A DNA stretch of 64,000 nucleotides from Crystallibacter permensis (GCF_025960875.1 NZ_JAODLR010000005.1:230471-294470); one strand, 5' to 3'. Counted from the first letter of the stretch, positions 27,028 through 38,947 are shown. Translations and numbers: made by a program. Notes: generated by a model not told the origin, from the sequence alone.

Positions 27028-27489
27028 ATGGCCATGAAGTTTGACCCATTCCGTGAACTGGACCGCGTCGCCGGAGCCCTGCTGGAAAACCGCCCGGGCC
27101 TGCGGCTGATGCCGATGGATCTGTACCGCGACGGGGACCATTACATTCTGAACGCTGACCTGCCTGGCATCGATCCGGGATCCGTTGACATCGACGTCGA
27201 CGGGCAGCTGCTGACCATCCGGGCCGAGCGCACCGTGCGCGGCGCGGAAGGTGTCAAGTGGCTCACCCGCGAGCGCGAAGGCGGCTCATTCCTGCGCCAG
27301 CTCAACCTGGGCCAGGGCATCGACATCGATGCCATCACCGCCCGGTACGAAAATGGCGTGCTCTCGGTGTCCATCCCTGTCAGCGAGAAGGCCAAGCCGC
27401 GCAAGATCGAGGTTGTCACCGGAGCGGCTGAAACCGTGGCGGTGGATAGCGCCGAAGCTACGGACGGCCAGAAGTCAGTCGAGGCGTAA
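27028..27489 (+). CDS. Small heat shock protein, Hsp20/alpha-crystallin family
   Basis: 153 residues. It is an ATP-independent holdase chaperone. The N-terminal MKFDPFRELDRVAGALLEN is typical of actinobacterial Hsp20. The alpha-crystallin domain spans about residues 28-125 (DLYRDGDHYILNADLPGI ... ITARYENGVLSVSIPV), with the conserved A-x-x-x-N-G-V-L motif. The ATG at 27028 has AAGGAG 9 nt upstream. An ATG at 26971 also has AAGGAG 8 nt upstream and would add 19 residues, so two starts are possible. It is controlled by a CIRCE element. Confidence 0.95.
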   Translation: MAMKFDPFRELDRVAGALLENRPGLRLMPMDLYRDGDHYILNADLPGIDPGSVDIDVDGQLLTIRAERTVRGAEGVKWLTREREGGSFLRQLNLGQGIDIDAITARYENGVLSVSIPVSEKAKPRKIEVVTGAAETVAVDSAEATDGQKSVEA

Positions 27490-27508
27490 TTCCCGGCCGG
27501 TGTGGAGC

Positions 27509-27543
27509 GTGCGGCCCCTTGCCCTTCCGGGTAAGGGCCGCAC
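27509..27543 (+). terminator. Hairpin terminator after hsp20
   Basis: GC-rich arms from 27509 and ending at 27543 pair over about 15 bp with one bulge and a TTCC-type loop. They lie 20 nt beyond the stop and are followed by CCTTGTG. Confidence 0.65.
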
Positions 27544-27615
27544 CCTTGTGTGGTTGGCTATCGCTGATGGCCCGCCACCCTATACAAGGTGCCTGTGTGA
27601 TGGTTACCTTCAAGC

Positions 27616-29097
27616 ATGGGCTCAGAAGTCAAAACCAAGACGTTCAGCCGTGAGCAGCGCACCCGCTACCGTGAACGTCTGCTGGAAAACCTGGAAAGCT
27701 TTGGGCATTATCTAGCCACTGCCGACTTCGCCGGAACAGGTTCCATTGGCATGGAGCTGGAGCTGAACCTGACCAATGCGGACTGCTCCCCCGCGCTGCG
27801 CAACTCCGCGGTGCTCGAAGCCATCGCCGATCCCGCTTTCCAGACCGAGATCGGCGCCTTCAACATTGAGCTCAACCATCCTGCCCTCGCCGTGGCAGGC
27901 CGTGGGCTGGAGGAGCTCGAGAACAGCTTGCGCGACCAGTTGAACCAGGCGGACGAACGTGCTGCATCGGCGGAGGCCCGCATCCTCATGATCGGTATCC
28001 TGCCCACGCTTAAACGCGCACTGGTGGAAGACATGTCCTGGCTCAGTGCCGGCAAGCGTTATGCCGCCCTTAATACTTCGGTGCTGCAGGCCCGCGGCGA
28101 AGACGTGCTGATGGACGTGCGGGGAATCGAATCGCTGTCCTTTTATGCCAAGAACATTGCCCCGGAAGCCGCCTGCACCAGCGTGCAATTGCACCTGCAG
28201 GTCCAGCCGGCCGAATTCGCGCCGGTATGGAACGCGGCCCAGATCGTTGCCGGACCGCAGGTGGCGCTGGCGGCGAATTCACCGGTGTTCATGGAGAAGC
28301 TGCTCTGGCACGAGTCGCGGATCGAAGTGTTCAAGCAGTCGATCGACACGCGGCCGCCTGAAATGCGCAACCAAGGCGTCCGGCCCCGCGTGTGGTTCGG
28401 CGAACGGTGGATCACCTCGATTTTCGACCTGTTCGAAGAGAACGTCCGCTACTTCCCGGCCCTGTTGCCGGAGCTCTCGCGGACCACCGGAAAACAGACC
28501 AAGGCCGGCGCGCCGCTGCTGCCGGAACTCCGCCTGCACAACGGCACGGTCTACCGCTGGAACCGCCCCATCTACGATCCCGGTGAAGCCATACCCAATC
28601 TGCGGCTCGAAAACCGTTTGCTTCCTGCCGGGCCTACGGTGGTGGATACCGTTGCCAATGCGGCCTTCTTCTTCGGGCTGGTCCGGATGCTCAGGACGGC
28701 GGACCGGCCGCTGTGGTCCCGGCTCGCGTTCAAGAGCGCGGCCGATAACTTCATCAGCTGCGCCAGGCAGGGGCTGGAAGCGACCGTCTATTGGCCGGGT
28801 ATCGGAGATATTCCGGTGGTGGAGTTGATTGTCCGCCACCTGCTGCCGCTGGCCGCCGAAGGACTGGCAGATCTTCGGGTGGCCCCGGATCTGATCGACC
28901 GCTACATGGAGATCCTGCGCGCCCGCGCCCAGACGGAACAGACCGGTGCCAGCTGGCAGATAAAGACCCTGCGGCTGCTCGAGGCAGGCGGGCTGGACCG
29001 TCCGGCAGCGCTGGCCGAGATGACGCGGCAGTATTCGCACAACATGCACACTAACGAGCCGGTGCACACCTGGCCGGTGGAGGGTGAGGCGGGTTAA
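27616..29097 (+). CDS. GCS2-type glutamate-cysteine ligase-like protein
   Basis: 493 residues. The N-terminal GTGSIGMELELNLTNADC and IGAFNIELNHPALAV match the metal and glutamate-binding segments of the GCS2 carboxylate-amine ligase family. SVQLHLQV and LAANSPVFMEKLLWHESRIE are further conserved segments. Members join an amino acid to glutamate with ATP. The protein is longer than YbdK-like members (about 370) and has a helical C-terminal extension. Actinobacteria of this kind are expected to use mycothiol rather than glutathione, so the product is uncertain. No ribosome binding site is obvious at the ATG; initiation may be nearly leaderless. Confidence 0.82.
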   Translation: MGSEVKTKTFSREQRTRYRERLLENLESFGHYLATADFAGTGSIGMELELNLTNADCSPALRNSAVLEAIADPAFQTEIGAFNIELNHPALAVAGRGLEELENSLRDQLNQADERAASAEARILMIGILPTLKRALVEDMSWLSAGKRYAALNTSVLQARGEDVLMDVRGIESLSFYAKNIAPEAACTSVQLHLQVQPAEFAPVWNAAQIVAGPQVALAANSPVFMEKLLWHESRIEVFKQSIDTRPPEMRNQGVRPRVWFGERWITSIFDLFEENVRYFPALLPELSRTTGKQTKAGAPLLPELRLHNGTVYRWNRPIYDPGEAIPNLRLENRLLPAGPTVVDTVANAAFFFGLVRMLRTADRPLWSRLAFKSAADNFISCARQGLEATVYWPGIGDIPVVELIVRHLLPLAAEGLADLRVAPDLIDRYMEILRARAQTEQTGASWQIKTLRLLEAGGLDRPAALAEMTRQYSHNMHTNEPVHTWPVEGEAG

Positions 29098-29174
29098 CAG
29101 CTCCGGCCAAGACACAGGATTTGGCTGGCGGAAACCATTAACGACGGCGTGCCGTCACCGACGAGGGAGAGCCG

Positions 29175-29591
29175 ATGTTGCGAGGACTCACTACTGTCAG
29201 CTTCTATGCGGAAGATGTGACGGCGGCCAAGGACTGGTACAGCCAGTTGCTGGGAATGGAGGCGTACTTTGTGCGGCCGGAACAAGGCCCGCCCGCCTAC
29301 GTGGAATTTCGCATCGGCGATTACCAACACGAATTGGGGATTATCGACAGCGGCTACGCACCTGACGGTTCCGCTGCATCACCAGCCGGTGCCGTCGTCT
29401 TCTGGCATGTCGATGACCTGCCGGGCACGGTAGAGAAGCTGCTCGCCATGGGCGCTTCCGAGCACGAACCCATCACCGAGCGAGGTGAGGGATTCGTGAC
29501 CGCTTCAGTGGTCGACCCGTTCGGCAACATTCTCGGCGTTATGTACAACCAGCATTACCTGGACGTTTTGGGCCAGACAGGATCAGCCTGA
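29175..29591 (+). CDS. VOC-superfamily (glyoxalase/bleomycin-resistance fold) protein
   Basis: 138 residues, one pair of beta-alpha-beta-beta-beta modules. The N-terminal TTVSFYAEDVTAAKDWYSQL and the C-terminal VVDPFGNILGVMYNQHYL are typical. Possible metal ligands are His in ELGI/QHELG and Glu near FRIG. VOC proteins include isomerases, dioxygenases and drug-binding proteins, so function is open. GAGGGAGA precedes the ATG at a good distance. Confidence 0.85.
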   Translation: MLRGLTTVSFYAEDVTAAKDWYSQLLGMEAYFVRPEQGPPAYVEFRIGDYQHELGIIDSGYAPDGSAASPAGAVVFWHVDDLPGTVEKLLAMGASEHEPITERGEGFVTASVVDPFGNILGVMYNQHYLDVLGQTGSA

Positions 29592-29601
29592 CATTGGGCA
29601 G

Positions 29602-30852
29602 CTAGTCCCGCTCGGCCTGTGCACCAGCCACGGTTGCCTCGGCTTCCCGTGGGCTGCTGTCTGAACCGTCCGCCTCTGCGTCTCCCTCCGGTTGGACCGG
29701 GAAGACCACGTCCCGCAGATAACGTAGTACGACAATTCCCACCGCTGTTGTCGGTACCGACAGGAAAGCCCCGACGATGCCGAACAGGGTGCCGCCGACC
29801 GTTACCGAGGCCAGCACCACGGCCGGGTGGATCTTCAGTCTGGTTCCCACCAGGAACGGCTGCAGGAGGTTGCTCTCCAACTGCTGAACCACAATCACCA
29901 CACCGAGCACGATCAGGGCCGTGACCCAGCCATGGGAGATCAGGGCGATCAAGGCGGCCAACAAGCCCGTTGCCACAGCACCGACCACCGGGATGAAGGC
30001 CGCAATAAAGATCAGGACGGTCAAAGGGAAGGCCAGCGGAATGCCCAGGATGAACAGGGCGGCGCCGATGAAGACCGCGTCGACCAGGGCAACGGCTGCC
30101 TGGGCCGAGATGTAGCCGGACAGGGTCTGCCAAGCGCGGGAGGTCACGGCGGCGGTGTGGACGTAAACCTTTGCGTCCGTCCACCGGCTGGTCCAGGCGA
30201 GGAAGCGGTCGCCGTCTTTGAGGCAGAAGAACGTAAAGACCAGGACCAGGATAAAGATGACCGTGCCCGAAGTGATGGCCCCCAGTCCGGTGGTGATTCC
30301 GGAGACAATGCCGCCGGCGTGCTCGCGGATTTGGGCTACCGCGCTATCCACCAGCGAATTCAGGTCAGCGTCTTCAAGATTGAACGGCGGTCCGGCCAGG
30401 AACTGCGTGATCTGCCCGAGATTTTCACGCGCCCTTCCGGCCAGCCCCGCGGTTCCCGAGGCGAGCGACGGAATCACCAGCATCAGCACACCGACAACGG
30501 CAGCCAGCGCCGCGAGCACAGTGACAAAGGCCGCCAGTGCTTTGGGCATGATGCGCCGGACCAGACGGTTCACCGGCCACAGGATACTGGCCAGCAGCAG
30601 GGCCAGGATCGTCGGGAAAACCACCGACCACAGCGAACGCACCAGCCACCAGGCCAGCACCAAGCCGATGGAGATGACAACGGCCCGGCCGGTCCATCGA
30701 GCCGTGCGATCAACGCCGGCGGCGAAAATCCCCCGTGGTTCCTGCGGCTTCACCCCGGGGCCGGTGGCTGACTCCACGGCGTCCGGATCGGCTTTCAGGG
30801 TGCTCGTCACCGACCGGGCGGTCGATGCTTGGCGCTTCGGAATAAATCGCAT
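29602..30852 (-). CDS. AI-2E family transporter
   Basis: 416 residues from the ATG at 30852. Seven or eight membrane segments with the family features VVVQQLESNLLQPFLVGTRL and HPAVVLASVTVGGTLFGIVG. A hydrophilic amphipathic stretch in the middle (NLEDADLNSLVDSAVAQIRE) separates the two halves. The tail is acidic. The family (UPF0118) includes TqsA and Na+(Li+)/H+ antiporters, so autoinducer transport should not be assumed. It converges on the VOC gene. Confidence 0.88.
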   Translation of the reverse strand: MRFIPKRQASTARSVTSTLKADPDAVESATGPGVKPQEPRGIFAAGVDRTARWTGRAVVISIGLVLAWWLVRSLWSVVFPTILALLLASILWPVNRLVRRIMPKALAAFVTVLAALAAVVGVLMLVIPSLASGTAGLAGRARENLGQITQFLAGPPFNLEDADLNSLVDSAVAQIREHAGGIVSGITTGLGAITSGTVIFILVLVFTFFCLKDGDRFLAWTSRWTDAKVYVHTAAVTSRAWQTLSGYISAQAAVALVDAVFIGAALFILGIPLAFPLTVLIFIAAFIPVVGAVATGLLAALIALISHGWVTALIVLGVVIVVQQLESNLLQPFLVGTRLKIHPAVVLASVTVGGTLFGIVGAFLSVPTTAVGIVVLRYLRDVVFPVQPEGDAEADGSDSSPREAEATVAGAQAERD

Positions 30853-30946
30853 GCTTCCTATCCTGCCGCACTTGGGCAACGGATCCGGCCGACACCCCTA
30901 CGAAGACCTGGTCGTGGTTTCTCCCCGCAGGCTTATGGTGTAGGCC

Positions 30947-31324
30947 ATGAACATGTCCCACGAAGCAGCCATCATTAAACTGGTCGACGAAGTGCTGGTG
31001 GGCGGGGATCTGGCCGCCCTGGAACGGTTCTACGTCCCCCGGATGGTGCCGGTTGCACGCCGCTGGATCGAGCCGTTCCGGGTTTCCTTCCCGGACGTCC
31101 GGATGTCTGTAGTGCAGCTGATCTCGGACGGCTCCTCGGTGGCCGCCCGGTTCCGCTGCTCAGGCACACACCTCGGAACCTGGCGGGGCCACGCTCCCAC
31201 CGGACGCCACTTCAACAATGTTGATGAAGTGTATTTCTTCACCTTTGAAGACGGCCTGATCGCACGGGCTTGGGGACTGGAAGACTCCCTGGCCCGGTTC
31301 CAGCAGCTTGGCCTTACTCCATAG
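30947..31324 (+). CDS. SnoaL-like / ester-cyclase family protein
   Basis: 125 residues. It has the cone-shaped alpha+beta barrel pattern of the NTF2-like superfamily: an N-terminal helix (EAAIIKLVDEVLVGGDLAAL), VRMSVVQLISDGSSVAARFR, then GTHLGTWRGHAPTGRHFNNV and FEDGLIARAWGLED. Such proteins are cyclases, hydrolases or small-molecule binders; the reaction is unknown. It is divergent from the AI-2E gene with 94 nt between starts, and followed by a very strong hairpin. Confidence 0.8.
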   Translation: MNMSHEAAIIKLVDEVLVGGDLAALERFYVPRMVPVARRWIEPFRVSFPDVRMSVVQLISDGSSVAARFRCSGTHLGTWRGHAPTGRHFNNVDEVYFFTFEDGLIARAWGLEDSLARFQQLGLTP

Positions 31325-31328
31325 CAAA

Positions 31329-31380
31329 GTACGACGACGGCCCGCACCTTTTAGTGCAAAGGTGCGGGCCGTCGTCGTAC
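31329..31380. terminator. Strong bidirectional hairpin terminator
   Basis: A perfect 22-bp stem (31329-31350 and 31359-31380) with an 8-nt loop lies between the convergent SnoaL-like and icd genes. The base of each arm carries the ACGACGACGG/CCGTCGTCGT motif seen in other terminators of this window. Confidence 0.9.
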
Positions 31381-31412
31381 GTTTCAGGCTTTTGGCTGTG
31401 CCTGGTCGGCGT

Positions 31413-33647
<2,235 letters not shown>

Positions 33648-33798
33648 CTAAGGTCTACGGAACTCTGTAAATCCTGTTGAATTCACCATCTAACTTACCC
33701 GAGGAGGCCGCTTCGATCCCTATCGTGGCCCGATATACGCCATTTCATGACCGCGCTCCTGCCGCGCCACGCAGGCCTGCCGCTGTGATTCGCCGCGG

Positions 33799-34056
33799 CT
33801 AGAACCCGCTGGCTGGTCCGAAGATCTGGCCGCGGTGCGCATCGTTGTTTTGCTCCAGGTGCGTGTCCCGCATGGCGCCGCCGGGTGCTTCGGCCTCGCG
33901 GACAGCTGCCTGCTCATGCGTGGAGCTCGAACGCGGCTCCCTGAACCGGGGCACCAGCCAAAAGGCCAGCGCCGCCGCCACAACAATGAGTACGACGGCG
34001 AGACCGATCCATACGTCGGACGAGTCGGCTGATTCGACGGTCTGCAGTGGAAGCAT
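33799..34056 (-). CDS. Small single-pass membrane protein
   Basis: 85 residues from the ATG at 34056 (AAGAGG upstream). One transmembrane helix (WIGLAVVLIVVAAALAFWLV) is followed by a hydrophilic, charged cytoplasmic tail. No family recognised. It lies between purH and icd, on the same strand as both, with spacing that suggests its own transcript. Confidence 0.65.
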   Translation of the reverse strand: MLPLQTVESADSSDVWIGLAVVLIVVAAALAFWLVPRFREPRSSSTHEQAAVREAEAPGGAMRDTHLEQNNDAHRGQIFGPASGF

Positions 34057-34164
34057 GGCCACCTCTTAAACGCCGTTGCCGGGCACAACGGTTGCTTCGA
34101 ACCTAAGTGCCCGGCACAGTGCAGGCAAGGGGTTATCCGGCTGAGGTGGCCAGCGGCGGAACCT

Positions 34165-35832
34165 TTAGTGGAAGAAGTGGCGCGCTCCGGTGAAGTACAT
34201 GGTGATGCCGGCGGCGTTGGCTGCCGCAACAACTTCCTCGTCACGAACCGAGCCCCCGGGCTGAACGACGGCGCGGACGCCGGCGTCGATCAGGATCTGC
34301 AGCCCGTCCGCGAACGGGAAGAACGCATCCGATGCAGCCACCGCACCGCGGGCCCGCTCCGGCGCACCGGCGCCTTCGACGTTGGCGGCTCCGCCGGCGG
34401 CGTCGGCACCGCCGTCGACGGCCACGCCCAGAGTATTGGCGCGCTCTACGGCGAGCTTGCAGGAGTCCAGCCGGTTGACCTGGCCCATGCCGATGCCCAA
34501 CGCGGCGCCGTCGTTGGCCAGCAGGATCGCATTGGACTTAGCGGCGCGGACGGACTTCCACGCGAAGGCCAGATCGGCCAGCGTCTGCTCATCCGCGGCC
34601 TCGCCGGCGGCAAGCGTCCAGTTCGCGGGGCTGTCGCCGTCGGCCTCCAAAGTATCGGACACCTGGACCAGGACGCCGCCTGATACCTGGCGGATTTCGG
34701 CCGGATCGCGGCGGTAGCCGTCCGGGAGGGTGAGCAGGCGGATGTTCTTCTTGCGCGAGAGGATCTCCACGGCCTCGGGCTCGAAGTCCGGTGCGATGAC
34801 CACCTCGGTGAAGATGTCCTTCACAGTGTTGGCCATGCCCGCGGTCACGGTGCGGTTGGCCGCAATGACGCCGCCGAACGCGGAAACCGGATCGCAGGCG
34901 TGGGCCTTGGCATGGGCGTCCGCAATAGGATCGGCAGCACCGGGCGTGGCCACGGCAACGCCGCACGGGTTGGCGTGCTTGATGATCGCCACGGCGGGTT
35001 CCGCATGGTCGAACGCCGCACGCAGGGCAGCGTCGGCATCGACAAAGTTGTTGTAGCTCATCGGCTTACCGTGCAGCTGGTCGGCCTGGGCAATGCCCGG
35101 CGTCGCGCCCTTCTCGACATAGAGGGCAGCGCCCTGGTGCGGGTTTTCGCCGTAGCGCAGCACTTCCGAGCGCTCCAGGGCCAGGCCGGCGTACGGCGGC
35201 CACTGGTTGGACTCATCCGTATCGTCGCCGAACTGCGCCGCAGTCCAGGACGCCACGGCGTTGTCGTATGCAGCGGTGTGCGCAAAAGCGGCAGCCGCGA
35301 GCCGACGTCGTGCGGTCAGATCAAAGCCGCCTTCGGCAGCGGCCGTTACCACGTCGGCGTACTTGGTGGGGTCGACGACGACGGCGACGCTGGGGTGGTT
35401 CTTCGCGGCCGCGCGCACCATGGACGGTCCGCCGATGTCGATCTGCTCGACTACCTCGTCCTGGCCTGCGCCGGATTTCACCGTGTCGACAAACGGGTAA
35501 AGATTGACGACGACGAGGTCGAACGCCTCCACTCCGAGCTCCTTGAGCTGCTGGACGTGGTCCTCGCGGCGGCGGTCGGCCAGGATGCCGGCGTGGACCA
35601 GCGGATGCAGGGTCTTGACGCGGCCGTCCAGGCACTCCTGGAAGCCGGTGACCTCGGACACCTCTGTTACGGGGATGCCCGCCGCGGAGATCTTCTTGGC
35701 CGTGGAACCGGTGGAGACGATGCGTACGCCAGCCTGGTGGAGGCCCTGCGCCAGCTCCTCCAGTCCGGTCTTGTCGTACACCGAGATCAAGGCCCGGCGG
35801 ATGGGAACACGGTCAAGCTGCTTCAAGCTCAC
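34165..35832 (-). CDS. purH: Bifunctional AICAR transformylase / IMP cyclohydrolase
   Basis: 555 residues. The enzyme carries out the last two steps of IMP synthesis. The N-terminal MGS-like cyclohydrolase domain (about 1-150: [46 protein letters not shown]) is followed by the transformylase domain ([28 protein letters not shown], and the C-terminal [40 protein letters not shown]). I chose the GTG at 35832 because GGAG lies 7 nt upstream; an in-frame TTG 12 nt earlier overlaps that site. purN, its usual partner, lies 4 kb away. Confidence 0.97.
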   Translation of the reverse strand: MSLKQLDRVPIRRALISVYDKTGLEELAQGLHQAGVRIVSTGSTAKKISAAGIPVTEVSEVTGFQECLDGRVKTLHPLVHAGILADRRREDHVQQLKELGVEAFDLVVVNLYPFVDTVKSGAGQDEVVEQIDIGGPSMVRAAAKNHPSVAVVVDPTKYADVVTAAAEGGFDLTARRRLAAAAFAHTAAYDNAVASWTAAQFGDDTDESNQWPPYAGLALERSEVLRYGENPHQGAALYVEKGATPGIAQADQLHGKPMSYNNFVDADAALRAAFDHAEPAVAIIKHANPCGVAVATPGAADPIADAHAKAHACDPVSAFGGVIAANRTVTAGMANTVKDIFTEVVIAPDFEPEAVEILSRKKNIRLLTLPDGYRRDPAEIRQVSGGVLVQVSDTLEADGDSPANWTLAAGEAADEQTLADLAFAWKSVRAAKSNAILLANDGAALGIGMGQVNRLDSCKLAVERANTLGVAVDGGADAAGGAANVEGAGAPERARGAVAASDAFFPFADGLQILIDAGVRAVVQPGGSVRDEEVVAAANAAGITMYFTGARHFFH

Positions 35833-35965
35833 GCAAATCTCCAAGGATGCAAAAGTATGGGGGATGGCATCAGTTTAGTTCACGGGTGACTTGAGCGGAG
35901 AGTGTGAAGTGGCGCCGGGCAGGCCGCTCCCCCGCGACCATCCTTCCGGAGATCAGACATAAATC

Positions 35966-36006
35966 CGCCGAGCCCCGGCGGATGGGGGAACATCCGGGAC
36001 TCGGCG
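35966..36006 (-). terminator. Hairpin terminator of the Ser/Ala/Pro repeat protein gene
   Basis: Outer 7-bp arms (35966-35972 and 36000-36006) and inner GGATG/CATCC pairing form an imperfect hairpin 27 nt past the stop of the gene ending at 36033. Confidence 0.6.
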
Positions 36007-36032
36007 AGTCTGTTGAAGCGGTTCTGGCGGGT

Positions 36033-36458
36033 TTAGTCAGCGGCGGTATCTGCGCTCGGGGCGGACGCCGGGCTTGCTGAAGAGACCGGGCTGGGCGAAG
36101 ACACGGGGCTGGGCGCCGACTCCGGTGTAGCAGGAGACTGGGCCGACACCGGCGACGCTGCAGACTGCGCGGAAACGGGCGATGGCGCGGACTGCGCGGA
36201 CACCGGGGACGCGGGCGAGTCTGCCGTCTGCGCGCTGGTGGGTGAATCCGCCGTCGTAAGCGGTTGGTCCCCGACATTCACCTCCGCAGGCGAAACTGCC
36301 CGCTCCAGCACAGGCGTGCTTGCCGAAACTCCTGCCTGTGCCGTGATGCTGCTGCCCAGATGTTGCTGACTGGGCACGCTATCGGCAACCGCGGCCCCCA
36401 GGCCAAGTGCCATGACTCCGAGGGAGCCCGTTGCAATCCAGATGTTCCGCTTCTTCAT
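36033..36458 (-). CDS. Exported Ser/Ala/Pro-rich repeat protein
   Basis: 141 residues. A signal peptide (NIWIATGSLGVMALGLGAAV) precedes a low-complexity chain dominated by Ser, Ala and Pro, with tandem units of about nine residues (APSPVSAQS, AASPVSAQS) and later SPVS. No membrane helix or sorting signal follows. It resembles a disordered, possibly glycosylated cell-wall protein. No family recognised. It is divergent from the MFS gene. Confidence 0.7.
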   Translation of the reverse strand: MKKRNIWIATGSLGVMALGLGAAVADSVPSQQHLGSSITAQAGVSASTPVLERAVSPAEVNVGDQPLTTADSPTSAQTADSPASPVSAQSAPSPVSAQSAASPVSAQSPATPESAPSPVSSPSPVSSASPASAPSADTAAD

Positions 36459-36633
36459 GAGGTGACCTTCCGATGCGAGCCGAGTGCTTTGCTAGTAACA
36501 ACAGTGCGCCTGGAACGTGAGATAAACAGGAGAAGACGATGAGAGAGTTCTCATCTTGATGTTTCCGCGCGCGCGGCGCACCTCAAGACCGAGCGCAGTA
36601 GAGTTTTTGTAGGCGTAGCAAAGGGAAGGCGTC

Positions 36634-37986
36634 ATGACCGAAACCCAGAGGATCCCCACGGGCGACCACATAGTGCAGGAACTCCCCTGGCGCTGGAGGG
36701 TACAGGGGAAGATCTTCGTCATCGGCGGCCTGGGATTCATGTTCGATGCATGGGACGTCACCCTCAACGGCGTCCTGATCCCCCTGCTGTCCGATCACTG
36801 GAGCCTCGAACCGTCACAAGCAGCGTGGATCGGCACCGCCAACCTCATCGGCATGGCAGTCGGAGCGTTCGTCTGGGGCACCATCGCCGACCTCATCGGG
36901 CGGAAGAAAGCCTTCACAGCCACGCTGCTGGTCTTTTCCATCTTCACGGTCTTCGGCGCCTTCGCCCCGGACATAGTCTGGTTCTGCATCTTCCGCTTCA
37001 TCGCAGGCTTCGGCCTCGGCGGCTGTGTGCCCGTGGACTACGCGCTTGTCGGTGAGTTCACGCCACGCAAACAGCGCGGCCGCGTCCTCACCGCGATGGA
37101 CGGCTGGTGGCCGGTGGGCGCAGCCCTCTGCGGTTTCGTCTCCGCCGGCATCATGGCCACCTTCGCGGACTGGCGCTACACCATGCTGATCATGGTGCTT
37201 CCGGCGCTTCTGGTCTTCTGGATCCGCCGATCCGTCCCTGAGTCTCCCCTGTTCCTGATCAGCAAAGGCCGCGGCGAAGAGGCGGCGCGCGTCATCAACG
37301 ATCTGGTCAGACGGACCGGCGGCACACCCACCGAATGGCGACTGCCCGAGCCCGAGGCCATTACGAAGCTTACCGTCGGCAACATCTTTGAACAGTTCCC
37401 GGCCATCTGGAAACACAACTGGAAAATAACGACGGCGGTGTGGGCCTTATTCTTCAGCATTCTGTTGGTCTATTACCTGGCTCTGACCTGGATGCCACGC
37501 ATTCTGATCGAGTCCGGCTTCGCCGAAGTCCGCGCCTTCATCACCACCGCTGGCATGGCAGGCGTTGGGCTGCTGGGCGTCATCGTCGCCGCGTATTTCG
37601 TGGAAAAGACAGGGCGAAAGTGGATCCTCGCTGTCACCGGACCGCTCTCTGCTCTGATCCTGGTCGTTGTTGCACTCGTGATCGAGGTTCCCGCGGCCGT
37701 GATCACCTGGTTGCTTATCTACGGCTTCGTCGTCCAGATCGCCATCCCGGTGCTCTACGCGTACGTCTCCGAGCTCTATCCCACCGAACTGCGCGGCTCC
37801 GGTTTCGGCTGGGCCTCCACGTTCTCCCGCATCGGCGCTGGCTTCGGCCCGTTGATTTTCGTCTCCATCATGTGGCCCTACCTCGGCCTCGCCTGGTCCT
37901 TCGCCATCGCAGGCGGTCTGGTGCTGATCGCCGTTCTCTGGATGGCCCGGTTCTCCCCAGAAACCAAAGGCGCAGAACTGCACTGA
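36634..37986 (+). CDS. MFS transporter, sugar-porter/NiaP-like
   Basis: 450 residues with 12 hydrophobic segments. The N-terminal GFMFDAWDVTLNGVLIPLLS, the loop GTIADLIGRKKAFTATLL and the mid-protein VPESPLFLISKGRGEEAARV are features of the SP/SV2-like branch, which includes niacin and aromatic-acid carriers; ELYPTELRGSGFGWASTFSR is near the end. Substrate unknown. It sits inside the segment that separates purH from purN. It converges on the PKD-like gene with a 58-nt gap. Confidence 0.85.
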   Translation: MTETQRIPTGDHIVQELPWRWRVQGKIFVIGGLGFMFDAWDVTLNGVLIPLLSDHWSLEPSQAAWIGTANLIGMAVGAFVWGTIADLIGRKKAFTATLLVFSIFTVFGAFAPDIVWFCIFRFIAGFGLGGCVPVDYALVGEFTPRKQRGRVLTAMDGWWPVGAALCGFVSAGIMATFADWRYTMLIMVLPALLVFWIRRSVPESPLFLISKGRGEEAARVINDLVRRTGGTPTEWRLPEPEAITKLTVGNIFEQFPAIWKHNWKITTAVWALFFSILLVYYLALTWMPRILIESGFAEVRAFITTAGMAGVGLLGVIVAAYFVEKTGRKWILAVTGPLSALILVVVALVIEVPAAVITWLLIYGFVVQIAIPVLYAYVSELYPTELRGSGFGWASTFSRIGAGFGPLIFVSIMWPYLGLAWSFAIAGGLVLIAVLWMARFSPETKGAELH

Positions 37987-38044
37987 ATGCTCTGGCCCAG
38001 TCCTACTTGTCAGTCGACGCATAAGCGCATCGCGGTTCCGCCGA

Positions 38045-38944
38045 TCAGCAGCCCGCCCCGTTCGGATTCTCAAGACAGTTATCGGCGAAGTTGTTCACTA
38101 CGGACCGCCACACACTTATCGTCACCGGCTCAGCTGAAAATGTTCCTGTTCCAGGGATGGGTATCGCCGGTCCCCCATTTACGCTGTAGGTTCCGCTGAA
38201 AGTGGTTGTGAGGGAAACATTGAAGTCTCCAGTACTGGTGTAGACATGACTCGTCGCCGTTTGCTCGCCCCAACGCCCCTGAGGCAAGGGGCCACCGGGA
38301 GTGGACGTGGGTCCCAAGCTGGTACCGTCGCCGTAATTCCAGCTGTAGTCCTGCGGGATCGCTTCAATAACGACATTCTGACCCAGCAAGTCAATCTCAT
38401 GAATCTGTTCTTCTGATTCCGCATAGACGTTCGTATTCGCACGGATTAGAGTATGCGGGCTGGGCTGAAGTGTCAGGCGACCAGCGTCGATAGGAAGTGA
38501 TCGGAATTCCGAGAGGATTCTGTCGGCAATCTGTTCCAAAACCTCGTTCGGATTGCTTGCATAAACACATCCAAACCGGGAGTTCGCAGTCCAATCTGCA
38601 AACCCCAACGATTCACTCCGCCAAAACCATTGAACCGCCATGCCGTCGTCACCAGCATCGCAATCAGGCACCCGAGGAAGGCATGCCTGAACAATGTTGT
38701 CTCCCTCGTGACAGGCGAGTTCGAACTTGTATTCTGTGTCGTCTGTCGACGTACTGGCGCCAGGAAGCTTTGCCCACAACTCTTTATCGCCAGGAAGTTT
38801 CTTGTAGCCGCCGACCTCGAGACCGGCCTGGTCCCAAAAGAACGGATCAGCGGCGGCAGTTGCCGCTGACGGGCCAAAACCAATAGTCGCTAGCAGGACC
38901 ATCGCGAATATGTATGGTCTGAGGGTTCTGATTTGTGGGCGCAT
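38045..38944 (-). CDS. Secreted protein with PKD-like domain
   Basis: 299 residues. A signal peptide (YIFAMVLLATIGFGPSAATA) is followed by a Cys-containing N-terminal region and a PKD-like module: YSWNYGDGTSLG, then TSHVYTSTGDFNVSLTTTFS, the usual W-x-F/Y-GDG and H-x-Y-x3-G-x-Y/F pattern. Cysteines at C-terminal NCLENPNGAGC may form a disulphide. PKD folds mediate extracellular binding. The start is only 3 nt past the true end of the upstream DUF6318-like frame (TAA GTC ATG), implying translational coupling; a nonsense codon in that frame would weaken it. The DNA is visibly less GC-rich than its surroundings. Confidence 0.8.
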   Translation of the reverse strand: MRPQIRTLRPYIFAMVLLATIGFGPSAATAAADPFFWDQAGLEVGGYKKLPGDKELWAKLPGASTSTDDTEYKFELACHEGDNIVQACLPRVPDCDAGDDGMAVQWFWRSESLGFADWTANSRFGCVYASNPNEVLEQIADRILSEFRSLPIDAGRLTLQPSPHTLIRANTNVYAESEEQIHEIDLLGQNVVIEAIPQDYSWNYGDGTSLGPTSTPGGPLPQGRWGEQTATSHVYTSTGDFNVSLTTTFSGTYSVNGGPAIPIPGTGTFSAEPVTISVWRSVVNNFADNCLENPNGAGC

Positions 38945-38947
38945 GAC

